A stretch of DNA of 64,000 bases from NCBI GenBank assembly GCA_963921825.1, contig OY997589.1:43720638-43784637 (forward strand). Reading direction: 5' to 3'. The notes under the pieces are model-generated. The model ran no database searches. It saw only the letters and a list, made by a program, of their open reading frames with translations, and had not been told where the DNA came from. Shown here piece by piece: positions 34,010 through 45,205 of this stretch; positions within the stretch are counted from its first letter, which is position 1; each line of letters opens with the position of its first letter. A program made the translations under genes and the position numbers. The stretch comes from Erodium maritimum. Lineage: Eukaryota > Streptophyta > Magnoliopsida > Geraniales > Geraniaceae.

Positions 34010-37000
34010 TGTCACGCCCCAATTTCAGTAAACCGAACTCGGGACGCGAACATTTAAAAAGATACAATACTTGAAACCTGTTTTGAATCAACACTTTAAA
34101 ATCGCCATTTAATAAATAAAAAAGGACCATTTATAACTTCAAAAACGTCCCAACAAATGGACAAAGTACAAGGTATCTGTCACTAAACTCAAAAGATAAA
34201 ACTCGGACTCCGCTCCTAGCTCCTCAAGCTTCGAGAGCCCACCTAGTCCTTCCTGTGATCAGTACCTGTAGGAAAAGCAGCTAGGGGTGAGCGTTCGCTC
34301 ACCACCACGGATAACAGACTGACTACGGCATAATCAGTAGACAAAGCCGGTAACACCAACAACCCACTCAACACCGGGGATCATTATCCCCAAACTCAAG
34401 TAACCCGACCGACACCCACACACTGATACTTTCCTCAACCGACTCAACACTCGGACACGTAAAGTAGACCTGACACAACGATTGACGACCTCCTCCAAAG
34501 ACACGATAGACCACCACGCAACACCCAAGATCACAAATGATCGCACACCAAACAAGATCACAAAGGATCGCACTCCTGACGGCTGCTCAGTGCCGGTTGC
34601 TAACCGGCTGGGCTCGAGCCTGCCCCACGCGATTTGCCGATCCCTGTCAGGCTCCAGGCGGTCGACCTGTTGGCGATATATACAGCGTTGCTTTTCCGAT
34701 AGCTAGTCGGAAGGGGAGCTACCCTCTCATCGCCTACAAATGCTCACAACCTTCCGAGACTCGAACTCGGTCAGGCTAGCCAAAGAACGCTCGCAACCTC
34801 CCGAGACTCGAACTCGGTCAGGCCAGCCAAAGGATGCTCGCAACCTCCCGAGACTCGAACTCGGTCAGGCCAGCCAAATTCCACACCACTTCCCGACACA
34901 CAGTCGGGTCACTAACCTCGGCAAACACAATCACAATCACAAGCAAAGTTCAACAAACAGCAACAACACGGGTTCAACACTTCACAGGCACTCATGGCCA
35001 CCCAAGACACCAACAGTAAAACACAGACTCAACAACCCCACGGGCACTCACGGCCTCCCAAGAAACACCAACCATAACTCACGGGCTCAACAACCCCACG
35101 GGCACTCACGGCCTCCCAAGACACACCAACCATAACTCACGGGCTCAACAACCCCACGGGCACTCACGGCCTCCCAAGACACACCAACCATAACTCACGG
35201 GCTCAACAACCCCACGGGCACTCACGGCCTCCCAATACATACCAACAGTAACTCCCGGGCTCAACAACCCCACGGGCACTCACGGCCTCCCAAGACATAC
35301 CAACAGTAACTCACGGGCTCAACAACCCCACGGGCACTCACGGCCTCCTAAGACATACCAGCAGTAACTCACGGGCTCAACAACCCCACAGGCACTCATG
35401 GCCTCCCAAGACATCCCAATAGTAAAACAGGGGCTCTCATGGCCACCCAAGACACCAACAATACAACACGGTCTCTCATGGCCACCCAAGACACCAAAAA
35501 TAAAACACGGGCTCTCATGGCCACCCAAGACGCCAACAATAAAACACGGGCTCTCATGGCCACCCAAGACACCAACAATAAAACAGTCAACCTCCGGGCA
35601 TGGTCATATGCCTTCAGTAATTCTAATATCGCTAAGTTCTCTGTTCCTACGAGACTACTAAGTGTCACATGCTTTTCTCATAGTCGCTACGTTCCCGTAT
35701 CATGCCTTTCTAATATTCGATAAACCTACTTAACCCACGACACCCCAGTGTCACATGCATTTCTACTGTTAACTTTCCCTAGTCAGGGCCGAGATCCGGC
35801 TACTTTTCCCTACCTCATGCGTGTTCTCCAAAAGCTAACCAACAAGCTCCGGCGTGATCTCAGTCACTCCCTAGCTTTCCCTTGCCTCGGTCCGCGACAC
35901 GATCTAAAAGAACACAATTTTAAGGCACTTTTAAACTCGCAGGAATAAACTGAAATTCAATAAACTTGACGCCCAAACGTAACCCCGACAATGTCGATCA
36001 CTCCCAAACTTCCCAATTACTCGACATTGTCGATATTGGACCCGGAAAAGCTCGATTCGCCCGACACGGCGAATCTGCCGGGGTTTTGGAAACGCCCTTC
36101 CGGGGCTCCGAAAATTCCCGTTTTCGTTTCTACGGTCTTAGAATAATTCAAAGGTTCCTATACACTCGACGGAATCCAATTCCGACTTCCGAGTAATTTA
36201 ATTTGCGTTTCAAGTTTCTAAACCCGTCAATTACAACTTTCACAATTGAATTCCAAATTTCGATCTGGTTGTAGATTAATTACTTGGGGAACGTTCTAAA
36301 CCACCCGAACACGAAAACCCGATACCCGAGCATGTGGGCCCCACACGGACACAATAGGAAAATTTCCTTTTCGCCCCAAAAACGTTCCTAATGAACCCCA
36401 AACCTCAACCATTCATCTTTAAACCAATCTTAAACAAAACCCAACCTTAATCAAACCGTTTAAACTCAAACCCTAAATTTCAAACGTACTAAAACGAAAA
36501 TCGGTTAGATGCTCACCGTAGAGAATGACGGTGTGAACTCGATTCTTCTATCTTTGAGACGATCCAAGGGTTGGATGGAAGGGAAACGTCACAAATCCTC
36601 GAGAACACCTCTCTTTTTCTCTCTTCTCCTTCTCTCTCTAAAACTCTCTTCTTTTCTAAAACTAACTCCTTTTCTTCTCTTTTTTTATTGAAATGGACGT
36701 GTAAGTCATTCTTTCCCTTTTGTTTTATTTTAAAAAAATAACAACTAACACTTTAAAAAGCAAACTAACCATCAAGTAGTCTTGTCTTGTTTTGTCCAAT
36801 AAACCTAACACCACCACATTGGTGACATGTGGCAAGGTGGGTCCCACACCTTTTGGAAAATATGTACTAGACATTTTCTAATCAGATTCGCAAAAATCGG
36901 ACGTTTCGGGCCCCAAACGGGCACTTTTTCCAAGAAATTACTAAACTTCACGGGCTACAAGGAAACGGCTCAACTAAGACCTCCGCGACGACGGCTAAGC

Positions 37001-37258
37001 TTTTTGGATCCCAAACGGTCCTCGAATGGACCAAAACGCCGCTCGGTTGACTATTCCAGCGAAAAGTCAACATATCCCAAATTGACCAGAAAGTTGCCCA
37101 GAGTCCCCCGGAACTCACTTTGGTCGATAGCGGGGTCAACTTACGTCCGGTATGACCCTCGGGGTCAACTTTAGGTTCATTTAAGTGTCTGTCGAAATTT
37201 TTTAAATTTTCCTGTTTTTCGCAGGTTTGACTGGCGTTGACCGGGAGTGGTTATTACA
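34010..37258 (-). mobile_element. Solo LTR, Tekay-like
   Basis: The 3,249-bp repeat reads TGTCACGCCCC...TTATTACA on the plus strand. ATGATC is duplicated at 34004-34009 and 37259-37264. There is no internal region. It contains the GGTGAGCGTTCGCTCACC palindrome at 34286-34303, and tandem arrays fill its centre. The GAATGACGG and CT-rich region around 36500-36690 matches the leader-like part of its relatives. Confidence 0.9.
34740..35590 (-). repeat. 58-bp and 39-bp tandem arrays in solo LTR
   Basis: Three 50-bp units with CCCGAGACTCGAACTCGGTC are at 34750-34880. Seven or so 58-bp units (CACTCACGGCCTCCCAAGAC, starts near 35045, 35103, 35161 and 35219) follow. Then come four to five 39-bp units (CTCTCATGGCCACCCAAGAC, starts near 35473, 35512 and 35551). 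The long frames here are repeat artefacts. Confidence 0.9.
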
Positions 37259-37447
37259 ATGATCATGAGCGAAGCTCGATCAATCCTCGAAAGAGAGATA
37301 TCGACAACGAATGCATGCCACTCTCGCTACCAACTACCACAAGTAGAGATGGCTACACCACTCGGTGAATCGACTCAGCCACTCCTAGTTCACTTCCTAA
37401 TTCCCGAATGTCATCAATAACGATGAACACCGGAAATCTGGTAGAAC

Positions 37448-37800
37448 CAAATAGAGTATCGAATCACGATACTCTGGTACTACACAAGCATGAGGGGACT
37501 CTAAATAAATTGGCGAGTCTACTTCGCTATGCCTAGTTCAATCAACCTAACGACCGAATGAATCGATCATCAAGGAAAACTAAATAGAGCAACGAATCAC
37601 GAAGCTCTGGTAATACACAAGCATAAGTAAGACTCTAAATAATGGACGAATCTACTTAGCTATGCCTACTTCACTTCTCGATAACCAAGGTGATCTCAGT
37701 AATCAAGTAGAACTAAATAGAACATCGAATCACGATATTCTGGTAATACACAAGCGTAAGCAAATTCTATAAAAGTGAAATCTCGTCTCACACTAGATCG
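37448..37800 (-). repeat. 133-bp direct repeat with hairpin
   Basis: Three units start near 37448, 37581 and 37714. Each contains a stem-loop around AATCA; the first is GAGTATCG-AATCA-CGATACTC (37454-37474), an eight-base perfect stem. They lie in the unclassified repeat. Confidence 0.8.
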
Positions 37801-38753
37801 AATCATGGATCTCTCCAAAAATCGATCTACATAGCGCACACACAAAAATTATGGGAAAATCCCCTAATCGTTCGGCCGGCTTGAAACACACAAGAGAGTC
37901 GAGAAAACACATCCTAGCATATTTCTATCTCGTCAATAGGAAATCAAGACATGTGAGTGTCGGAAATCCTAAATAAGTTCACTAAATGGCTAAAGTTTTC
38001 ATTTTCACCAACTTTAACCTAGAACTTAATATACACCCAAGAGATGAAATAGCTAGCACATGAATCAGGTTTAAAATCATGAAACTATGAACACAAAGTA
38101 AGAAAATCATGATTGAACATCGATTAGCTTAAATATAGACAAATACCCATACAAGCAAGTGGATGCTAATTAAATTCAAAAACCCAAAATCTTCTCATAA
38201 ACATCACCACATCAAATTAACCTCAAACTCATCCATCAATTTAAAGGAAATCATCATCAACACGGCACCCATGGCCAATGATTATAATCCAAGGTCATGG
38301 ATTCCAACTCCTACTCAAACTTACCACAAATACTAGTTTTACAACAAAATAGAGAAGAGCTGGAGATTAGAACTGGGATTGGGTTAAGAAACTCAATCAA
38401 AACTCCTCTAGTTTGTAAACCCACCATCTCCAACTCTCCAAAGCTTCAAAAAATGAAGATGAAGAAGTTAGAGATGGTGGGAAGCTTATGGTTGCTTGAG
38501 AACTCCATGGATCTTCATGGATATGGCCTTAGATGGTTTTAGCTCCGATCGATCTCGTTCTTACGCCAACATTTTTCTTTCTTCGCAGCCTATAAAACAA
38601 GACCAATCATGAATATATTTTGAACACTCGAAAAATATCGATCAAGAACGAGGTTATGCGCAGTTATTAGTAAACGCTAAAAAAATAAGTATAAACAAGG
38701 TAAATATATGGAGAAAAATAGTCTAATTAACTAGGACAAATTTACGCTCATCA

Positions 38754-39560
38754 ATGGCCAGAAGTTCATATGAACTGAACACCCAGAAGTAATATGTTAT
38801 ATATGATACGGGAGAAATCATTGGTCGATTCATGTTGTATGACCAAATATTTTGATGAATTTATATCAAGCATCAAACAAGGGCAAAAGAAATGGGTGAT
38901 AGAGATAAGGTCTGATTGATGACCTAGATCCGGAAGATCCAAATGAATTGAATGTCTCAAACGACTCTATATAACGATGTAGCCGATATAATCATGATTT
39001 ATTTCGAAAATCATATATGGATACCTGAAGCGATCAATTCATGTGCGAAAATGAAATAACATATGTATCAATATGATTAGGGGCTCTGGAAGAGCTACCA
39101 TGACATTGAAATTTACAATGAAGTTAACCATTAATGCTCTATATGAAAGTAGATCCAGAAGCATCTACTCAATGTTAAAGTAGATCCAGAAGCATCTACG
39201 CATTATTGAAAATGCTCTATATGAAAGTAGATCTAGAAGCATCTACTCAGCATTAACGACATACATATCATGTTGAGACCACAAATGAGACTTAGTTTCT
39301 CTATATCACAAAAAGTGATAAATATGGTGAAAATCATGTACTTGAAAAATTACAGGCTCTATCGTGAGGTTTGTATTATACAACCATAAGAGCGAATTGA
39401 AACCTACGCGACTATGAACCAGAAGTTTATTAGTCCAGATATTTTTATACTTTTGCATAATCGTCTTTGTCATCCTGGATCAACGATGATGTGTGGGATT
39501 GTTGAGAACTCATATGGACATTCATTAAAGGGCCGGAAGACCCTAATGTCCAATGAGATA
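38754..39560 (+). other. Old copia fragment (protease/integrase side)
   Basis: Decayed copia sequence lies between two insertions. It contains the integrase-start motif LHNRLCHPGSTMM near 39440 and the repeated hairpin AGTAGAT-(8)-ATCTACT at 39148-39169 and 39226-39247, with a slightly altered copy at 39179-39199. Confidence 0.65.
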
Positions 39561-40999
39561 TGTAAGGACCGCTCCTGGTCAACGCCGGTCAATCGGCGGA
39601 AAAACGGCGGAAAAACGGAATAATTTAAAATTTTGGGACAGACACCTAAATGAACCTAAAATTGACCCCGAGGGTCATATCGGACTTAAGTTGACCCCGA
39701 TATCGACCAAAGTGAGTTCTGGGTGACTCATGGCAACTTTTTGACCAATTCGGGAAAAGTTGACTTTTTGCCCAAACAGTCAACCGAGCGACGTTTTGGT
39801 CCGTTCGAGGCCCGATTTGGATCCAAAAAGCTTAGTCGTTGTCACAGAGGTCTTATTTGGGCCGGCTTCCTGTAGAACGCGAAGTTTCATAAATTCTTGG
39901 AAAATGGGCCCGCACGGGGCCCGAAATGGCCGAATTTTGCGAATCTGATTGAAAAATGTTTTTCTAACTAATGGGACCCACATTTCCACTTGTCATAAAG
40001 GTGGTGGAAGAGGGTGGAATGGACAAAAGTACCCTTAATTAAAGGGATAAACGTGGGGGCTTTTTGGTCATTTTAAGGGGTTTTGAATTTAAACAAAATA
40101 AATGGAATGGTTGAGAGGAGATACACGGCAATTCAGAAAAAAAGAAGAGAAAAATAGAGAGAGAAAGAAGAGAGAAGGGGAAGGAGAGAAAGAAGAGAAA
40201 AGCTTGGGTTTTTGAAGATCGACGACGACCCGACCGTTGGATCGGGATTGTTCTTGCGTAATCGTCACTCCCTCATCGTTGCCTACGGTAAGAACCCGAC
40301 TTTTCCTCGTTTCGACGTGTTTGATTTCTAAGCGTTCGTTTAGAATTGGTTAAATGATGAACGGTTGAGGTTTAGAGGTCGTTAGGAACGTTTTGGGGCG
40401 AAAATGAGCGTTTTCTAGTGTGGCCGGGTGGGGCCCACGTGCTCGGGTGTCGGTTTTCTCAAGTTCGGGTGGTCTTGGACGATCCCCGAGTCGATAAGTT
40501 AAACCCGTATAAAATTATGGAATTAAATTGGGAAAATCGGAATTATCAGGTTTAGAAACTTTAAACGCGAATTAAATCGCTCGGACGTCGGAATTTGGTT
40601 CCGTCGATTGCGTTGGAACACTTGAATTATTTTAGGATCGTAGAAACGAAAACGGGAATTTTCGGAGCCCCGGAAGGGCATTTTCCGATCCCGGGCAGAT
40701 TCGCCGAGCCGGACGAATCGGGCCTTTCTGGGCCCATTGTTGATAATGTCGAGTAATTGGGAAGTTTGGGAGTGATCGGCATTGTCAGGGTTGCATTTGG
40801 GCGGCAAGTTCATTAAATTCGGTTTTGCCTGCATATTTAAAAAGTGTTCTAACTTGTGATCATGTTAGATCGTGCCGCCGACCGTGGAAAGAGGAGGCTA
40901 GGCGAGTGATCGCGAGCGTGCCGGAGCTTGAGCGTGGACGTTTGGAAAGAGTTACGAGGTAGGGAAAAGTAGCCGGATATCGGCCTAGACTAGGGAAAG

Positions 41000-41280
41000 T
41001 TATCAGTAGAAATGCATGTGATACTGTTGGTGTCGTAGGATAAGTAAACGTGTCGAACAGTAGAAATGCATGTGACACTGTTGGTGTCGTGGGATAAGTA
41101 AACTTGTCGAATAATAGAATTGCATGTGACACTTGGTGGTGTCGTAGGTTGAGTGAACCTGTCGAATAATAGAATTGTAGGTGACACTTGGTGGTGTCGT
41201 AGGTTGAGTGAACCTGTCGAACAATAGAAATGCATAGGGCACTTGGTGGTGTCGTAGGGTTAATGAACTGATTGTGTTTT
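41000..41280 (+). repeat. About 60-bp tandem repeat
   Basis: Four to five units contain GAA(C/T)A(A/G)TAGAA(A/T)TGCATGTGA followed by a GTGTCGTAGG segment. The same motif occurs singly or in pairs in the other LTR copies. Confidence 0.85.
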
Positions 41281-41429
41281 TGTGTGGCCATGTGTGCATG
41301 TGGGGTGTTGAACCCGTATTGTTGTTGACTGACTTGTTGAGTGGTAGTTAGTCGTTATGTTATATTTTGCTATTTGCGGAGTATTGTGTGATATGTGATT
41401 GTGATTGTGATTGTGATTGTTCTGGTGAT

Positions 41430-41925
41430 ACCTGATTGAGCTGTGCCCGAGAGGTGTGTCGTACCTTCCAATACGTGACCGGTAAAGTGTCGAGGGCTGT
41501 GTTCCCCGTGAGGTGTGTCGTACCTTCCGGCACGCGATTGGTAAAGTGCTGAGGCTTGAGCTGTGCCCGAGAGGTGTGTCGTACCTTCCAATGCGCGACC
41601 GGTAAAGTGCCGAGGGATGTGGTCCCCGTGAGGTGTGTCGTACCTTCCGGCGCGCGATTGGTAAAGTGCTGAGGCTTGAGTTATGCTCGTGAGGTGTGTC
41701 GTACCTTCCGATGCGCGATCGGTAAAGTGCCGAGGGTTGTGGTCCCCGTGAGGTGTGTCGTACCTTCCGGTGCGCGATTGGTAAAGTGCTGAGGCTTGAG
41801 TTATGCCCGTGAGGTCTGTCATACCTTCCGATGTGCGATCGGTAAAGTGCCGAGGGCTGTGGTCCCCGTGAGGTGTGTCGTACCTTCTGGCGCGCGATCG
41901 GTAAAGTGTTGAGGCTTGTGGTTGT
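41430..41925 (+). repeat. 120-bp tandem repeat made of two 60-bp halves
   Basis: About four copies of a 120-bp unit carry GAGGTGTGTCGTACCTTCC and GGTAAAGTGC. Each unit consists of two related halves that alternate. The long minus-strand frame is a by-product. Confidence 0.9.
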
Positions 41926-42129
41926 GTGATCTTGCGTGCATTGTGTGTGTTGATATTGTTGATATTGCGTGACTTTGTTCACGATTGTGTTTGTTTGTAG
42001 AGGTCGTAAGTTCTGTGTTAAAGGGTGAGGTCTTGGGTTCGAGACTCATCAATAACCTACAGTGGTGATACAACGCCTCTGTGTGAGGGTCTCACCACGG
42101 AGAGGGGTTAGGGTTGATGCGTTGTGACG

Positions 42130-42570
42130 CAGTACGAACTAGGTTTCCCCTACGTGAACGGCTTGTTCGAGGGTTCCCTCACGTGAACGGGTGGTTTGAG
42201 GTTTCCCTCACGTGATTGGGTTGTTTGAGGTTTCCCTCACGTGAACGGTTGGTTTGAGGCTTCCCTCACGTGAGTGGGTTGTTTGAGTTTTCCCCTATGT
42301 GATCGGGTAATTGGAGTATTGATGTTGTGAGAAATAGTGATTTACTTAGTTGAGAACATGATCCCCGTTTTGAGGCTTCCCCTACGTGATCGGGTAATTG
42401 GGGTATTGATATTGTGAGCAATAGTGATTTGCTTAGTTGAGAACATGATCCCCGTTTTGAGGTTTCCCCTACGTGATCGGGTAATTGGGGTGTTGATATG
42501 GTGAGCAATAGTGTTTTGCTTAGTTGAGAATATGATCCTCATTCGAGGTTTCCCTTATGTGAGCGAGTAT
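42130..42570 (+). repeat. Tandem repeats with CCCCTACGTGATCGGGT core
   Basis: First come about five short units of 37-40 bp (TTTCCCTCACGTGA...). Then come three units of about 88 bp containing GATCGGGTAATTGGGGT and GCTTAGTTGAGAACATGATC. Confidence 0.85.
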
Positions 42571-43352
42571 TTGAGGTATTGATATCGTGAACAGTTGTGA
42601 CGGTTTGGTATCAGGTTTTGAGGTAGTTGTTTTCCCTGTTTAGATTGGTAAGTTGTTGATGCTTTACTATTATGCCATAATCGAATGGGTATCCGTGGAG
42701 GTGAGCGGAACGCTCATCCCCTTTACTACTTTTCCCGCAGGCCTTTGAGGTAGGGACGAGTAGCGAATACTGGTTTGGTTGCGGAAAGTTACAAGTAAAT
42801 GTACATAGGATCGTGTGAGGGTTGTGCTTTACCTTGTCGGTGTGACTAATGTAATGGTTGTTCGGTCTCTGATTTGGGGTCTCCATTACGTGCACGGGTC
42901 TTAGATGGTTGGGGGGGAAATTGACAGTGATTTGTGTGACAGACAGGTTTAACATGTGATTTGGGGTAGTAGTCCCCTGTGTTTTTGTTTGTTGCCGATG
43001 TTCCCGGTATTTCTGATGTATGCCGTAGTCAGTCTGGTGTCTGTGGTGGTGAGCGAAACGCTCACCCCTTGCTGCTTTTCCTACAGGTACCGTTCGCGAG
43101 GCGGACTAGGAGGATCTCTCGAGGCTTGAAGAGCTGGGAGCGAGAGTCCGGGCTGTCGGGGTTGTCTAGCGACGTACACTCTTGTTTTAGTGTTCTTTCG
43201 TTTTTTTTAAATTAAAACTCGATTGTAAAATTATTGTTTTGATTAATAAAAGTGGTGCTTTTAAAGCGGTTTATTAAACTATTTGAGACTTTGTTTTACT
43301 TGCTTCACCGTTCGCGTTCCGGGTTTGGTTATACTGAATTCGGGGCGTGACA

Positions 43353-45205
43353 AGATATCATGTACAACTTGTTCACAAGAGAAATTAATGGTCCAACCAT
43401 CTAAAGACAATTTTAGTATGGAATCTCAATTACTCATGTAGAGAATTAATGAGGATAAGACGCATCCAGAAGATGGTCTTATGGTATCTTCATACTTACT
43501 TTATAAGATACGCATCTAGAAGATGGTTTTATGGTATCTTGAGTCCCTGAAGGACAATATATTTATAGCATGATCTATTAGTTTCATTTTGATGAGATGA
43601 TATCCTTCACCTTGAAATAAAGAGAAAAGGTCTTCCCGAAGTAAGGCATGAAATGTTCTTGAGAATTTTATTTTTGTCTCATCATATGTACCTGAAGTAC
43701 ATAAGCTCGCACATTTGAAAAATGTTGCAGACCAAATGCTAGACGCATTTATAATAATAACCAGGTCATGCCAAGATACATGCAAAGATTTAAAAGTTTT
43801 GAGAAAACGGGGAATGACTCCTCTTGTACACGCCAGAAGCATGAGAGGCTACTTGGATAAAAAAAAAATATTGATTCCAAGAAAGAAAGAATCAGGCAAA
43901 TCATGGATGATCATTATTCTCGAAGTTGATAAGAATATCAGTTCCAACAAAAGCATTAGTTCCAGAAGAACTACCAGAGGTGGTTCTAGAAGAAACACAA
44001 GAGACGGTTCCAGAAGAACCAATCGGCTCGGAAGTGACGAAAGGCTCTAATACTCCTGAAGAGTTGAAATAGAAAAGAAATGAGGAAATTCATATGAATT
44101 ACTCACACATAAAAGGAACCATGGAATCAAAAATCGATTTCCATTGATAAAGGCATTGCATTTTCATGAAAATGAAATTATAGATGATTTTGACATTGAA
44201 CCACGTAGTGTTGACTAATATCATTTAAAGACATGTTTGGCCAATATCAGAAAATGTCAATCCATAAGAATTGACTTATTAACATAATGTCCAATGTTCA
44301 AAATCATGATCAAAACATCGAAAAAAATTTCCCAGTTGGTTATAGATGAATGAGAAAACAAAGATGCTGAATATAAAGTGTGCCTTATAAAGATATTTTT
44401 CTCAAATGACTTAAAGCCAACTTTTGATAAAGTTGTGTTGTGTGATCACCATGGTATATTAGATATACATACTCACTACTATGGTACTTTTAAGTGCCAA
44501 CATTTATAAAAGTCCCCAAAGGACTTGCAGTGCATGAAGCATTGCAATTTGCCTGAAGCGAATCTAATGCATTGCCTGAAGCATTGTAATTTGCTTGAAG
44601 CAAAACCCATGAAAATTTAAATTGCTAGAAGCAATGTCATTCCCCAAGGATTTGACATTATATAGAGAAATGACTTTCTGAAGAGTTTAATTTGCATGAG
44701 GCAACGAGAGATGGTATGAGAAACCATGTACTCAGTAAGCAGTGTGCATCAATAAGATATAGACTCCTAAAGAGGTTCTTGAAACTGCAGAATGACTTTC
44801 AAATGAAAGTTTTGATGATGAAGTATCATCTCGGTCTGAAGATCGAGCATATTTCAAATGGATCCATAAATATGCATTTGTTAAGAAACGCTTGAAGCGC
44901 TTTCAACTTGATATTCAAACGATTGGTCGATATTTAGATCCTAAAGAGGATCTCATTTGTCTCAAAGTAATGAAAAAAATATTTGGTCTTGAAGTACTAT
45001 ATCTAAATTTGAGACATTATGATGTACAAGGCCTGACAGAAAATTCACAGTAAATGTGCTAGCTAGTTTGAGCTCAGAAACTACTTACTGGTTTTGAGAT
45101 TGAAGCAGATCTGCAAAGCATGTCCTGGTACGGTTATAGTTTGGGAAGACAGTTTTTAGTGTTCAGTGTTCTGGTTACATCCATTAGTTGCTCAAAAATC
45201 CTTTT
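43353..45205 (+). other. Old copia fragment (integrase to reverse transcriptase)
   Basis: Continuation of the decayed copia after the solo LTR. It holds many micro-hairpins: TATGTAC-CTGAA-GTACATA (43685-43703), AGTTC-CAGAA-GAACT (43958-43972), GGTTC-CAGAA-GAACC (44006-44020), AAGTCC-CCAAA-GGACTT (44510-44526), ATTGC-TAGAA-GCAAT (44621-44635) and GATCCT-AAAG-AGGATC (44937-44952). Confidence 0.7.

Larger units (their letters stand above)
33547..38753 (-). mobile_element. Unclassified LTR-like repeat inserted in old copia
   Basis: Its own sequence is 33547-34009 and 37265-38753, about 1.95 kb, and the solo LTR at 34010-37258 lies inside it. On the minus strand it starts TGATGAGCGTAAATTTG and ends near ...TTGATGACTGCA, giving TG...CA ends. 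TGATGAGCG starts are known to me from LTRs of Tat/Ogre-like gypsy elements, so a solo LTR of that sort is possible. No target duplication was found, so the edges are uncertain. It contains a 133-bp repeat with a hairpin. Confidence 0.45.
39561..43352 (+). mobile_element. Solo LTR, Tekay-like, longest copy
   Basis: The 3,792-bp repeat runs from TGTAAGGACCGCTCC to GGGGCGTGACA. A perfect AGATA duplication is at 39556-39560 and 43353-43357. It is inserted in the integrase part of the old copia. It has two copies of the palindrome module (42700-42717 and 43048-43066), so part of the LTR was duplicated internally. There is no coding region. Confidence 0.93.
31794..45205 (+). mobile_element. Old Bianca-like Ty1/copia element, decayed and split by insertions
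   Basis: The LTR end (31794-31886, ...GTTTACA) is followed by ACACGTTATCATCACGA, which I recognise from leaders of this copia group. A long leader runs to about 33.5 kb. Integrase traces (LHNRLCHPGSTMM) are near 39440-39540, an integrase/reverse-transcriptase linker near 43700-44150, and reverse transcriptase traces (LGLKIEHISNGSI) near 44830-44880. Later insertions occupy 33547-38753 and 39561-43352. The element resumes at 62261-62335 with HELQKSHEIDV, the typical RNase H tail. It is broken at very many points and is the oldest layer of the right half. Confidence 0.75.

Noticed and set aside
41260-41982. 240-residue minus-strand frame with a repeated HTSRGPQPSALYRSRIGRYD pattern
   Set aside because: It is open only because the underlying 120-bp tandem repeat stays in frame. 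It lies inside a solo LTR.
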